Assembly (NCBI GenBank): GCA_003170995.1
Contig: PMXT01000187.1
Span: 1 to 6,001 of the forward strand
Reading direction: 5' to 3'
Source: Actinomycetota bacterium
GTDB taxonomy: Bacteria; Actinomycetota; Thermoleophilia; Gaiellales; Gaiellaceae
DNA length: 6,001 nt
The stretch's first letter is position 1, and every line of letters starts with the position of its first letter. A program made the position numbers and the translations under genes. The notes under the pieces were generated by a model. That model worked only from the letters and a program-made list of their open reading frames with translations, searched no databases and was not told where the DNA came from. Below are positions 1 through 5,578 of the stretch, piece by piece.

Positions 1-98
1 CGGGTTTGCGGGGTGTCGCGATCAAGTCGAAAACTGCGGCTTACGCCGAGCAAGGTGCCCTTCAGCCCGGCGGTCGAGATGCTTGTCGCTGGCGCGGG

Positions 99-293
99 CT
101 AGGGCTTCTTGCGGTCCTGCGTGCCGAGTGCGCATTTGACTTGCTCCAGCGCTTCGGCGTTGAGAAAGGTCGCGACCGTCTGGCCGGGCTTGAGTGGAGT
201 GATAGTGCAACGCGGACACTCCCGCGCCTTCGCGAGAAGCTTGTCGCGTTCGGGCGTTTGCGATCGGGAAGGGTTCGGATCTCCGTCGTTCAT
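99..293 (-). CDS. Small hypothetical protein with one CPRC motif (64 aa)
   Basis: I do not recognise this protein and assign no function. It is short, hydrophilic and charged, with no membrane segment or signal peptide. It has a Cys-Pro-Arg-Cys pair at residues 26-29 and a single further cysteine at residue 54, so a complete four-cysteine zinc site is not visible. The frame stays open further upstream to an ATG at 404, but I chose the ATG at 293 because a GGAGG ribosome binding site lies 8 bases before it, and the residues upstream look like untranslated leader. It lies downstream of, and on the same strand as, the zinc-ribbon membrane gene, 162 bases away. That gap makes one operon possible but not shown. 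The well-placed ribosome binding site is the best evidence that it is real. It could still be a chance open frame. Confidence 0.55.
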   Translation of the reverse strand: MNDGDPNPSRSQTPERDKLLAKARECPRCTITPLKPGQTVATFLNAEALEQVKCALGTQDRKKP

Positions 294-301
294 AGCTCTC
301 G

Positions 302-306
302 CCTCC
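302..306 (-). promoter_or_regulatory. Ribosome binding site GGAGG of the 64-aa protein
   Basis: On the minus strand GGAGG is followed by 8 bases and then the ATG at 293. This spacing is near ideal and decides the start of the small gene at 293 over the in-frame ATG at 404. Confidence 0.6.
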
Positions 307-455
307 ATCGAAGCCAGCGGTAGCACCGTGCCTGAGGTCGGTTGCTGCGGGGTCATCGCGCTGGCTCGCTCGCCCGCTCTGGATGGACGCTCAAACCGTA
401 GCATCGCGCGGAGTCGAAGTGCGAGCGTAGGTTGGACGAGATGATCGGCGTTCGA

Positions 456-1019
456 CTACCCGACCGGGGCCATGTCAGCTCCACAACTCCTGCAGCGCCT
501 TCGGTGTCCGATGTTCTCGTGCCCGCAGGCCGGACACTGTTCTCTCGCGACCGCAGTTCCCCTAGAACCACCCAGCCCTTCGAGGAAGAAACTCGCGATA
601 TAGAGACCAGCCACGACTCCCCCAAGAACCAAAGACGTCGTCCCAGATGCTTTGACGATTACGTGCGCGATCGCGGCGACTACATATCCCGCTCCTAGCC
701 CGATCCAGAGATGTCTTCGCCGGGTCCGCCACGGGGTCTCGTTGCGGCGTTTCTCGCTCTCCTCCTGTTCTTCCTGAAGACGCCGATGCTCGCGATCGAC
801 GATCGCGCCCGAGACCGGCGTACCGCAGTTCGTGCAGAGGAAGGTCAGCGAGCGATTTGAGGTCGCCATGAAAAACCACGCGATCAACCAGAGCCCCGCC
901 GTCATCACCGTGAGTATCAGGTGGAGTAGAGCGTTCGGCGACCGGCGACGGGCTAGCACCTGCCGCCGACATACCGGGCAGTACGCTGGCATCTCTGGCA
1001 TGTGCGCAGCGTACTCCAT
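456..1019 (-). CDS. Membrane protein with split N-terminal and C-terminal zinc ribbons (187 aa)
   Basis: The function is unknown. The layout is clear from the sequence. CPVC at residues 14-17 pairs with CTNC at 62-65, and a hydrophobic segment at about 29-50, rich in Leu, Ile and Trp, lies between them, so the first metal site is split by a membrane helix. A charged Glu/Arg-rich stretch (75-103) could form a short coiled coil. Two more hydrophobic segments follow at about 104-122 and 129-147. A second zinc ribbon closes the protein: CPAC at 162-165 and CRSC at 176-179. The protein probably sits in the inner membrane with its zinc ribbons in the cytoplasm. The pattern of a CxxC, a hydrophobic segment with Gly-Leu-Trp, then a second CxxC is common in uncharacterised bacterial zinc-ribbon proteins. 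The ATG at 1019 has no ribosome binding site; in-frame ATGs at residues 7 and 10 are alternatives. It is divergent from the XRE gene and shares a 53-base gap with it. Confidence 0.85.
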   Translation of the reverse strand: MEYAAHMPEMPAYCPVCRRQVLARRRSPNALLHLILTVMTAGLWLIAWFFMATSNRSLTFLCTNCGTPVSGAIVDREHRRLQEEQEESEKRRNETPWRTRRRHLWIGLGAGYVVAAIAHVIVKASGTTSLVLGGVVAGLYIASFFLEGLGGSRGTAVAREQCPACGHENIGHRRRCRSCGADMAPVG

Positions 1020-1038
1020 ATGTGAGGTATTGGCTGTA

Positions 1039-1057
1039 GCCTTGTTGTCTACAAGGC
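1039..1057. promoter_or_regulatory. Perfect 7-bp inverted repeat, candidate operator between divergent genes
   Basis: GCCTTGT (1039-1045) and ACAAGGC (1051-1057) are exact reverse complements separated by TGTCT. A second overlapping pair, TGTAG (1035-1039) and CTACA (1049-1053), uses some of the same bases. The site lies centrally in the short gap between the zinc-ribbon membrane gene and the XRE gene. XRE proteins usually bind such sites as dimers and often control their own gene and a divergent neighbour. A weak rightward promoter can be drawn through it: CTTGTT at 1041-1046, a 16-base spacer and TATCTA at 1063-1068. That would start transcription almost at the GTG at 1073 and so imply a nearly leaderless mRNA. 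The repeat is visible; its use as an operator is inference. Confidence 0.45.
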
Positions 1058-1072
1058 CCGACTATCTATGGC

Positions 1073-1285
1073 GTGGATCCCCGGGCTCAGTTCGCGAAGA
1101 ACCTCCGCGCTGAACGACTGGAGCGCGGGCTCTCTCAGGAAGCCCTTGGTCTCGCGTGCAAGGTGCATCGGACTGAGGTTTCATTACTAGAGCGCGGCGA
1201 GCGCGACCCGCGTCTCACAACGATCGTTCGACTCTCCCGAGCGCTTGGCGTGCCACCGACGGTGCTGATAAACGGCGTCAAGTAG
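1073..1285 (+). CDS. XRE-family helix-turn-helix DNA-binding protein (70 aa)
   Basis: This is a single-domain DNA-binding regulator of the Cro/C1 (XRE) type. The five-helix fold fills nearly the whole protein. The first helix is about residues 4-17, the helix-turn-helix spans about 19-43 with the typical LSQEAL start, and the recognition helix around HRTEVSLLERGER (residues 32-44) leads into the last helices, ending at LGVPPTVLI. Small proteins of this size include phage-type repressors and the controller (C) proteins of restriction-modification systems, but nothing here ties it directly to the hsd operon 1.5 kb away. The GTG at 1073 is the first possible start in frame; there is no clear ribosome binding site, and the ATG at 1068 is in another frame. 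Its likely targets are its own promoter and that of the divergent zinc-ribbon gene, through the inverted repeat at 1039-1057. It converges with the Abi-alpha-like gene. Confidence 0.9.
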   Translation: MDPRAQFAKNLRAERLERGLSQEALGLACKVHRTEVSLLERGERDPRLTTIVRLSRALGVPPTVLINGVK

Positions 1286-1363
1286 AGCGCCGTCGCTAGC
1301 CGCAAGCGGTCGCGCGTCCAGGAACCTCGCGAAGCCACTCGCACGATTCCTCAAGGTGGCGGT

Positions 1364-2041
1364 CTAGGGCAGTGATCCCTCGCTCGGCGGCGAACAGGCG
1401 AGCACGAAGCTCAGGCCGAGCGCGGTCCCTTCGAGACGCGCGACTCTGTGCTGGTAGACCGGTGGGGACGCAGTGATCCGCACGTTCTGCCAACTTGCTT
1501 CGAGCAGCCCGAGCCGATCGAGGTTAAAGCAGCGCGTGTAGAAGAGAGGATCACTCTCGTGTTCGAGTTGCAGCTCGCTTACGTGATAGCTGTACAGAGA
1601 AGGCACACGCTGAGGATCAGGCTCGCGATACAGCTCATCGAGTATGGCCGCCTCCTCGGGTGATAGCTCGGAGAGAATCCTCGGGAAGCTCGGCAGGACC
1701 GTGACCCCTCGCTCGGTTCCTGCAGCGGCGTTGGCGAGTAGCGCGGCCCACCGATCGAGCATTACCTCGTCTTCCTCGTCCTCAAGAGATGCGTAGTCGA
1801 GAAGCGGGAACAGGATCTTCGCGGGCACGCGGCTGGGATCAATGCCTCGGTCATCGAGAAATGCCTGTGCCTTCGCAAGCATCTTCACCTCAGCCTTCCA
1901 ACGCCGGAGGCGGACGCGATCGCGCAACATCTCGCCCCCCTCGACAACGGGGCCGAGGAGCTTATCGAGGAACTGGCTCGTGGCTCCGGCGGCGACACCC
2001 TCGGCCGTCGCCTTCACCAGCTCTTTGCTCTCCTCGTCCAC
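1364..2041 (-). CDS. Abi-alpha (DUF4393)-like protein, putative abortive-infection factor (225 aa)
   Basis: The protein resembles the Abi-alpha family (formerly DUF4393), which is linked to abortive infection, a response that blocks phage spread. Its biochemical activity is not known to me. Family-like features are visible. An N-terminal helical part contains LLGPVVEGGEMLRDRVRLRR (28-47). A middle helix follows with VPAKILFPLLDYASLEDEED (72-91) and then DRWAALLANA (96-105). The C-terminal end has TALGLSFVLAC (206-216). I recognise these by memory of the family, not by a search. There is no signal peptide or membrane segment, so it is probably cytoplasmic. The start is GTG at 2041, with an AAGAG about 7 bases upstream that overlaps the stop codon of the preceding gene. 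The 10-base spacing indicates co-transcription with the unknown 115-aa gene. Its place beside a type I restriction operon supports a defence role. Confidence 0.78.
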   Translation of the reverse strand: MDEESKELVKATAEGVAAGATSQFLDKLLGPVVEGGEMLRDRVRLRRWKAEVKMLAKAQAFLDDRGIDPSRVPAKILFPLLDYASLEDEEDEVMLDRWAALLANAAAGTERGVTVLPSFPRILSELSPEEAAILDELYREPDPQRVPSLYSYHVSELQLEHESDPLFYTRCFNLDRLGLLEASWQNVRITASPPVYQHRVARLEGTALGLSFVLACSPPSEGSLP

Positions 2042-2051
2042 GATTCGACTC

Positions 2052-2399
2052 TTATCGAGGCGTGATCTCTAGAGAGGAGAGCAGGTTAAGAAGCACCGTC
2101 CCGGCCTCGTCGTCGGGGCACGAGAAGCACTCCACGTCCTTGCCGACACTCACGCGAAATTGCTCGTCGCCATTGAAGCCGTCGCGAACGTAGGCCATGA
2201 CCTTCTCTAGCCAAACGCGATCTGCCCCTAAGAGCGGCATCGAGAGAAACAGCCCACCGCCAAAATCCTCTTCATCCGTCTGTGCGGGCTGCAGCTCAAT
2301 CTTCACATAGAGCTTCCGACCGGCCGCCATCTCGGCTGCTGGCATCTGGCTGATATGTCGGCGTATCGCCGCTTCGAGCGCTCTTTGATCTGGTGCCAT
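2052..2399 (-). CDS. Hypothetical protein, first gene of the Abi-alpha cassette (115 aa)
   Basis: I do not recognise this protein. It begins with a predicted helix (residues 4-18), continues with a strand-like segment (KLYVKIEL, 29-36), an acidic stretch (41-45), a Gly-rich turn with GGGLFLSM (47-54), a Trp-containing helix (62-73), a second strand-like region (FRVSVG, 81-86), a Cys-Phe-Ser-Cys pair at 91-94 and a Leu-rich tail (102-110). It has no signal peptide or membrane helix, so it is probably a small cytoplasmic alpha/beta protein. The ATG at 2399 has only a poor ribosome binding site. The gene ends 10 bases before the Abi-alpha-like start, and the next gene's AAGAG overlaps its TAA, which suggests coupled expression. 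It could be a partner or regulator of the Abi-alpha-like protein; this rests only on position. Confidence 0.72.
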   Translation of the reverse strand: MAPDQRALEAAIRRHISQMPAAEMAAGRKLYVKIELQPAQTDEEDFGGGLFLSMPLLGADRVWLEKVMAYVRDGFNGDEQFRVSVGKDVECFSCPDDEAGTVLLNLLSSLEITPR

Positions 2400-2446
2400 C
2401 CCTACACGATAGAGCGGCGGGTCGTGGCAAGCGCCCTGAGCAGCGT

Positions 2447-2605
2447 TCAGGATGCTTCTCGCAGCCTCTCGTACACCTTCCGCACGTAGTAATCCGACAG
2501 CAGATCGCGAAAGTCCTGGTCATCGAGCACGCGCTTGAAGATGTCGTCGTTGGCGTCCATGCGGCCGACGATCGTGCCTATGAGTGCCTCGTCCCTTGCG
2601 TCCCC
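2447..2605 (-). pseudogene. Probable remnant of the C-terminus of a type I restriction R subunit
   Basis: On the minus strand this frame encodes 52 residues before a TGA at 2447-2449. It contains NDDIFKRVLDDQDFRDLL followed by SDYYVRKVYERLREAS. This acidic, helical ending with a final VYERLR resembles the C-terminal end of HsdR-type helicase/nuclease subunits, which I recall but could not search for. The frame is open upstream only to an in-frame TGA at 2681-2683. The sole ATG in it is at 2560, inside the conserved part, and it has no good ribosome binding site. It therefore looks like the 3' end of a gene whose body has been lost, and the true left edge of the homology is uncertain (the frame still reads plausibly to about 2638). 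It lies 47 bases upstream of the 115-aa gene, on the same strand, and head-to-head with hsdM. The alternative is an independent 37-residue protein from ATG 2560. Confidence 0.52.
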
Positions 2606-2730
2606 ACTCGCGCATGCGAGCCATGTCTCAAAGTGATAAGAACACCGTGCGCCGGAGGCATGCGCGGCCGGTGCTCGGGCTCAACGTTTGGCCCGCGCGA
2701 GACCAGGCGTAGACCGACAGGACTGCCCGA

Positions 2731-2736
2731 GAGGAG
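2731..2736 (+). promoter_or_regulatory. Ribosome binding site GAGGAG of hsdM
   Basis: GAGGAG is followed by 8 bases and then GTG at 2745. It fixes the hsdM start there, where the protein begins with the family's usual FEQAFKNIDD, and argues against the in-frame TTG at 2688 and GTG at 2739. No convincing promoter was found between 2605 and 2730. Confidence 0.75.
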
Positions 2737-2744
2737 AAGTGCCC

Positions 2745-4202
2745 GTGTTCGAGCAAGCCTTCAAGAACATCGACGACGTGCTCCGGAAAGAGGCGGGGTG
2801 CACGACCGAACTCGACTACACCGAGCAGACTTCGTGGCTCCTGTTCCTGAAGTACCTCGATGGGCTGGAGCAGGACCTCGCCGATGAGGCCGCGCTTAAG
2901 GGGAAGACCTACAGCTACATCCTCGACGAGCCCTACCGCTGGGAAAGCTGGGCCGCGCCTAAGGGCGCGGACGGCAAGATCGACTACAACGAGGCCCTGA
3001 TCGGTGACGACCTATACGACTTCGTCAACCGGCAGCTCTTCCCGTACCTGCACGGCTTCAAGCAAAGAGCCACCGGCCCGAACACGATCGAGTACAAGAT
3101 CGGGGAGATCTTCGGTGAGATCAAGAACAAGATTTCGAGCGGCTACAACATGCGCGAGATCATCGACCACATCGATGAGCTGCGCTTCCGCTCTCAGGCC
3201 GAGAAGCATGAGCTGTCGCACCTCTACGAAGCCAAGATCCGGAACATGGGGAACGCCGGGCGCAACGGCGGCGAGTACTACACTCCGCGCCCGCTCATCC
3301 GCGCCATCGTCCAAGTAGTCCAGCCCAAGATTGGCGAGCGCATCTACGACGGCGCAGTTGGCTCAGCGGGCTTCTTATGCGAGTCCTACGACTACCTCAA
3401 GGCGGCCAATCCCAAGCGCACCACTACGCAAGACCGTCTCCTCCAGGAGAGCACCTTCTACGGCAAGGAGAAGAAATCCCTCGCCTATGTCATCGCGATC
3501 ATGAACATGATCCTGCACGGCATTGAGGCGCCGAACATCTTCCACACCAACACGCTCACCGAGAACCTCGCCGACATCCAGGAGAAGGACCGCTACGACG
3601 TGGTGATGGCCAATCCGCCCTTCGGCGGGAAGGAGCGCAAGGAGGTCCAGCAGAACTTCCCGATTCGCAGCGGCGAGACTGCCTTCCTGTTCCTCCAGCA
3701 CTTCATCAAGATGCTCAAGGCCGGTGGGCGCGGCGGCGTGGTCATCAAGAACACCTTTCTCTCTAACACCGACAACGCTGCGGTGAGCCTTCGCAAGCTG
3801 CTGCTCGAAAGCTGCAACCTGCACACCGTGCTCGACTGCCCCGGCGGAACGTTCCAGGGGGCGGGTGTGAAGACCGTGGTTCTCTTCTTCGATAAGGGCG
3901 CGCCCACGCGGAAGATCTGGTTCTACCAACTCGACCCCGGCCGTAACCTCGGCAAGACCAACCCTCTCAACGACGCCGACCTCGCCGAGTTCGTGAAGCT
4001 GCAGACGACCTTCGCGAACTCACCCAAGAGCTGGAGCGTGGACGCCGCCGACATCAACCAGAAGACGTTCGACCTCTCCGTGAAGAACTCCGACGGTGGC
4101 GAGGAAGTCGCCCACCGGAGTCCGCAGGAGATCATGGACGAAATCGTCGCGCTGGATGCTGAGAGCGCGGGGTTGTTGGAAAAGATCAAGGCGTTGCTGT
4201 GA
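2745..4202 (+). CDS. hsdM: Type I restriction-modification DNA methyltransferase subunit HsdM (485 aa)
   Basis: HsdM transfers a methyl group from S-adenosylmethionine to the N6 of adenine in the site chosen by HsdS; two HsdM join one HsdS to form the modification enzyme. An N-terminal helical domain (about residues 2-150, with ELDYTEQTSWLLFLKYLD early on) precedes the catalytic Rossmann-type domain. Visible landmarks are GGEYYTPRPL (175-184), the cofactor motif DGAVGSAGFL (202-211), the acidic GKE (240-242) and the catalytic NPPF (290-293). The cofactor motif differs from the common DPxxGTGGFL but is, as I recall, usual in this HsdM subgroup. The length is normal and the frame intact. I chose GTG at 2745 because of the GAGGAG 8 bases upstream and the family-typical N-terminus. 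The TGA overlaps the hsdS start (GTGA), so hsdS is probably translationally coupled. The protein acts in the cytoplasm on the host chromosome. Confidence 0.97.
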   Translation: MFEQAFKNIDDVLRKEAGCTTELDYTEQTSWLLFLKYLDGLEQDLADEAALKGKTYSYILDEPYRWESWAAPKGADGKIDYNEALIGDDLYDFVNRQLFPYLHGFKQRATGPNTIEYKIGEIFGEIKNKISSGYNMREIIDHIDELRFRSQAEKHELSHLYEAKIRNMGNAGRNGGEYYTPRPLIRAIVQVVQPKIGERIYDGAVGSAGFLCESYDYLKAANPKRTTTQDRLLQESTFYGKEKKSLAYVIAIMNMILHGIEAPNIFHTNTLTENLADIQEKDRYDVVMANPPFGGKERKEVQQNFPIRSGETAFLFLQHFIKMLKAGGRGGVVIKNTFLSNTDNAAVSLRKLLLESCNLHTVLDCPGGTFQGAGVKTVVLFFDKGAPTRKIWFYQLDPGRNLGKTNPLNDADLAEFVKLQTTFANSPKSWSVDAADINQKTFDLSVKNSDGGEEVAHRSPQEIMDEIVALDAESAGLLEKIKALL

Positions 4203-5578
4203 AGGCGGGGTGGAAAACGGTTCCCCTCGAAGCACTCGCTGCTCAACAAAAGGGGGCAGTGAAGATAGGTCCTTTTGGTAGCCAACTTAAGAAATCAGAC
4301 TTGGTCTCCTCTGGAATTCACGTTGTCGGCATTGAGAACGTACTGAGCGGAACTTTCGATGGTCTTGGAGAACGCTTCATCTCCTCTGAGAAGTTCAAAA
4401 CCCTGCGGACAGTCGAGGTTTTACCAGGCGACTTGTTGATAACGATGATGGGAACCATCGGGAAAGTGGCAGTGGTACCACGCGGCATTGGGACAACCAT
4501 TATGGATTCCCATTTGCTGAGAGTGCGACCCGACCAGAAGCTGTGTATCACCGAATACTTGGGTTGGGCAATTCAAGGCAGTCCCGCGGTTCAAGAGGTG
4601 ATTGAAGCGAAGGCACACGGTGCAATCATGCGAGGGCTGAACTCCGCAATCGTCCGATCGTTGCCGATCTTGCTCCCCCCGCTCCTGGATCAGCGACGGA
4701 TCGTCGGCATCCTCGACGAAGCGTTTGAGGGCATCGCCACCGCCAAGGCCAACGCCGAGAAGAACCTCCAAAACGCCCGCGCCCTCTTCGGGAGCGCACT
4801 TAATGCTGCGATTCAAGGCAAGCTCGTTCCGCACGAAAACGGCGACGCTTCAGTCGAAGACCTTCTGAGCCAAATCCAAGAGTCTCGAAATACTGCCATC
4901 GAGCAGGGCAGGGCGAAGCGCCGAAAGACAACCCCGATCGATACCGATAGCGGCGATCGCCCTGATCTGCCAAGAAGCTGGAAATGGACTCAGCTTGAGA
5001 GCCTCTCCGTAGGCATCAGCGACGGCGTCCACAAGACGCCAACGTACGTTAGCGACGGGATTCCATTCGTCACCGTTAAGAACCTGACGGCGGGTCCAGG
5101 AATCCGCTTCGACGACCTGAACTACATCACGAAAGCAGACCACGAGGAGTTTATAAAGCGGACTTACCCAGAAAAGGGCGATGTGTTAATTACCAAGGAC
5201 GGAACTATCGGTGTCGTCAGGTTGATTGAGACCGATATCGAGTTTTCAATCTTCGTTTCCGTGGCGCTGATTAAGCCGGTGATGCGCGAACTTGGGCCGT
5301 ATCTTGCGTACGCGTTGCGCGCACCGTGCGTGCAAAGCCAAATCGTTCCACAGGGAGCTGCGCTGAAGCATCTCTATTTGGTTGATCTACGAATGCTTGC
5401 CATTCCATTGCCGCCGCTATCCGAGCAGAAGCGGATCGTCGGCAGGCTCGATACCTTGGCCGTAGAAGCCCAACGCCTTGAGTCTCTTTACGAGCGCAAG
5501 CTCGCCGCGCTGGAGGCGCTGAAGAAGTCGCTTCTGCACCAAGCCTTCACCGATCAGCTAGGAACGCAAGCCGCATGA
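4199..5578 (+). CDS. hsdS: Type I restriction-modification specificity subunit HsdS (459 aa)
   Basis: HsdS recognises the two halves of a split DNA sequence and holds the HsdM and HsdR subunits together. Two target-recognition domains are visible. The first is about residues 5-160, with GDLLITMMGTIGKVAVVP at 77-94. The second is about 257-405, with GDVLITKDGTIGVV at 327-340. Each is followed by a conserved helical spacer: LPPLLDQRRIVGILDEAF (159-176) running to about 210, and LPPLSEQKRIVGRLDTLA (404-421) running to about 450. The start GTG overlaps the hsdM stop, and the TGA overlaps the hsdR ATG (ATGA). By hand count GC is about 47-48% in parts of both recognition domains (4261-4440, 5101-5280) against about 63-65% in the two conserved spacers, which suggests the recognition domains were acquired by exchange. 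The frame is intact. The recognised sequence cannot be read from the protein. Confidence 0.97.
   Translation: MKAGWKTVPLEALAAQQKGAVKIGPFGSQLKKSDLVSSGIHVVGIENVLSGTFDGLGERFISSEKFKTLRTVEVLPGDLLITMMGTIGKVAVVPRGIGTTIMDSHLLRVRPDQKLCITEYLGWAIQGSPAVQEVIEAKAHGAIMRGLNSAIVRSLPILLPPLLDQRRIVGILDEAFEGIATAKANAEKNLQNARALFGSALNAAIQGKLVPHENGDASVEDLLSQIQESRNTAIEQGRAKRRKTTPIDTDSGDRPDLPRSWKWTQLESLSVGISDGVHKTPTYVSDGIPFVTVKNLTAGPGIRFDDLNYITKADHEEFIKRTYPEKGDVLITKDGTIGVVRLIETDIEFSIFVSVALIKPVMRELGPYLAYALRAPCVQSQIVPQGAALKHLYLVDLRMLAIPLPPLSEQKRIVGRLDTLAVEAQRLESLYERKLAALEALKKSLLHQAFTDQLGTQAA

Noticed and set aside
294..404. Longer version of the small 64-aa protein starting at the ATG at 404.
   Set aside because: The ATG at 293 has a GGAGG at 8 bases; the upstream stretch is low-complexity and has no comparable signal.
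412..457. Inverted repeat AGTCGAA / TTCGACT downstream of the zinc-ribbon gene.
   Set aside because: The 32-base spacer and lack of a T run make it a poor terminator; seven matching bases can arise by chance.
353..698. Open frames of 88-90 codons on both strands at the end of the zinc-ribbon gene.
   Set aside because: They overlap the membrane protein gene in other frames and show no domain or start signal.
1272..1293. Hairpin ACGGCG / CGCCGT with a 10-base loop over the XRE stop codon.
   Set aside because: There is no run of T after the stem and the stem has only 6 pairs, so a terminator call is not supported, although the convergent gene layout would suit one.
2400..2430. Possible promoter for the minus-strand cassette (TTGCCA at 2430-2425 and TGTAGG at 2406-2401).
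   Set aside because: The second element matches the consensus poorly and lies directly against the start codon.
2607..2620. Hairpin CTCGC / GCGAG with a 4-base loop at the edge of the hsdR remnant, as a possible recombination site.
   Set aside because: It is short, expected at this GC content, and has no partner copy elsewhere in the window.
2688..2744. Longer N-terminus for HsdM from the TTG at 2688.
   Set aside because: The extra 19 residues do not resemble HsdM N-termini, and the GTG at 2745 has a well-placed GAGGAG.
3375..3929. Open frame of 184 codons on the minus strand within hsdM.
   Set aside because: It lies wholly inside a certain hsdM gene, and such antisense frames are expected in GC-rich coding DNA.
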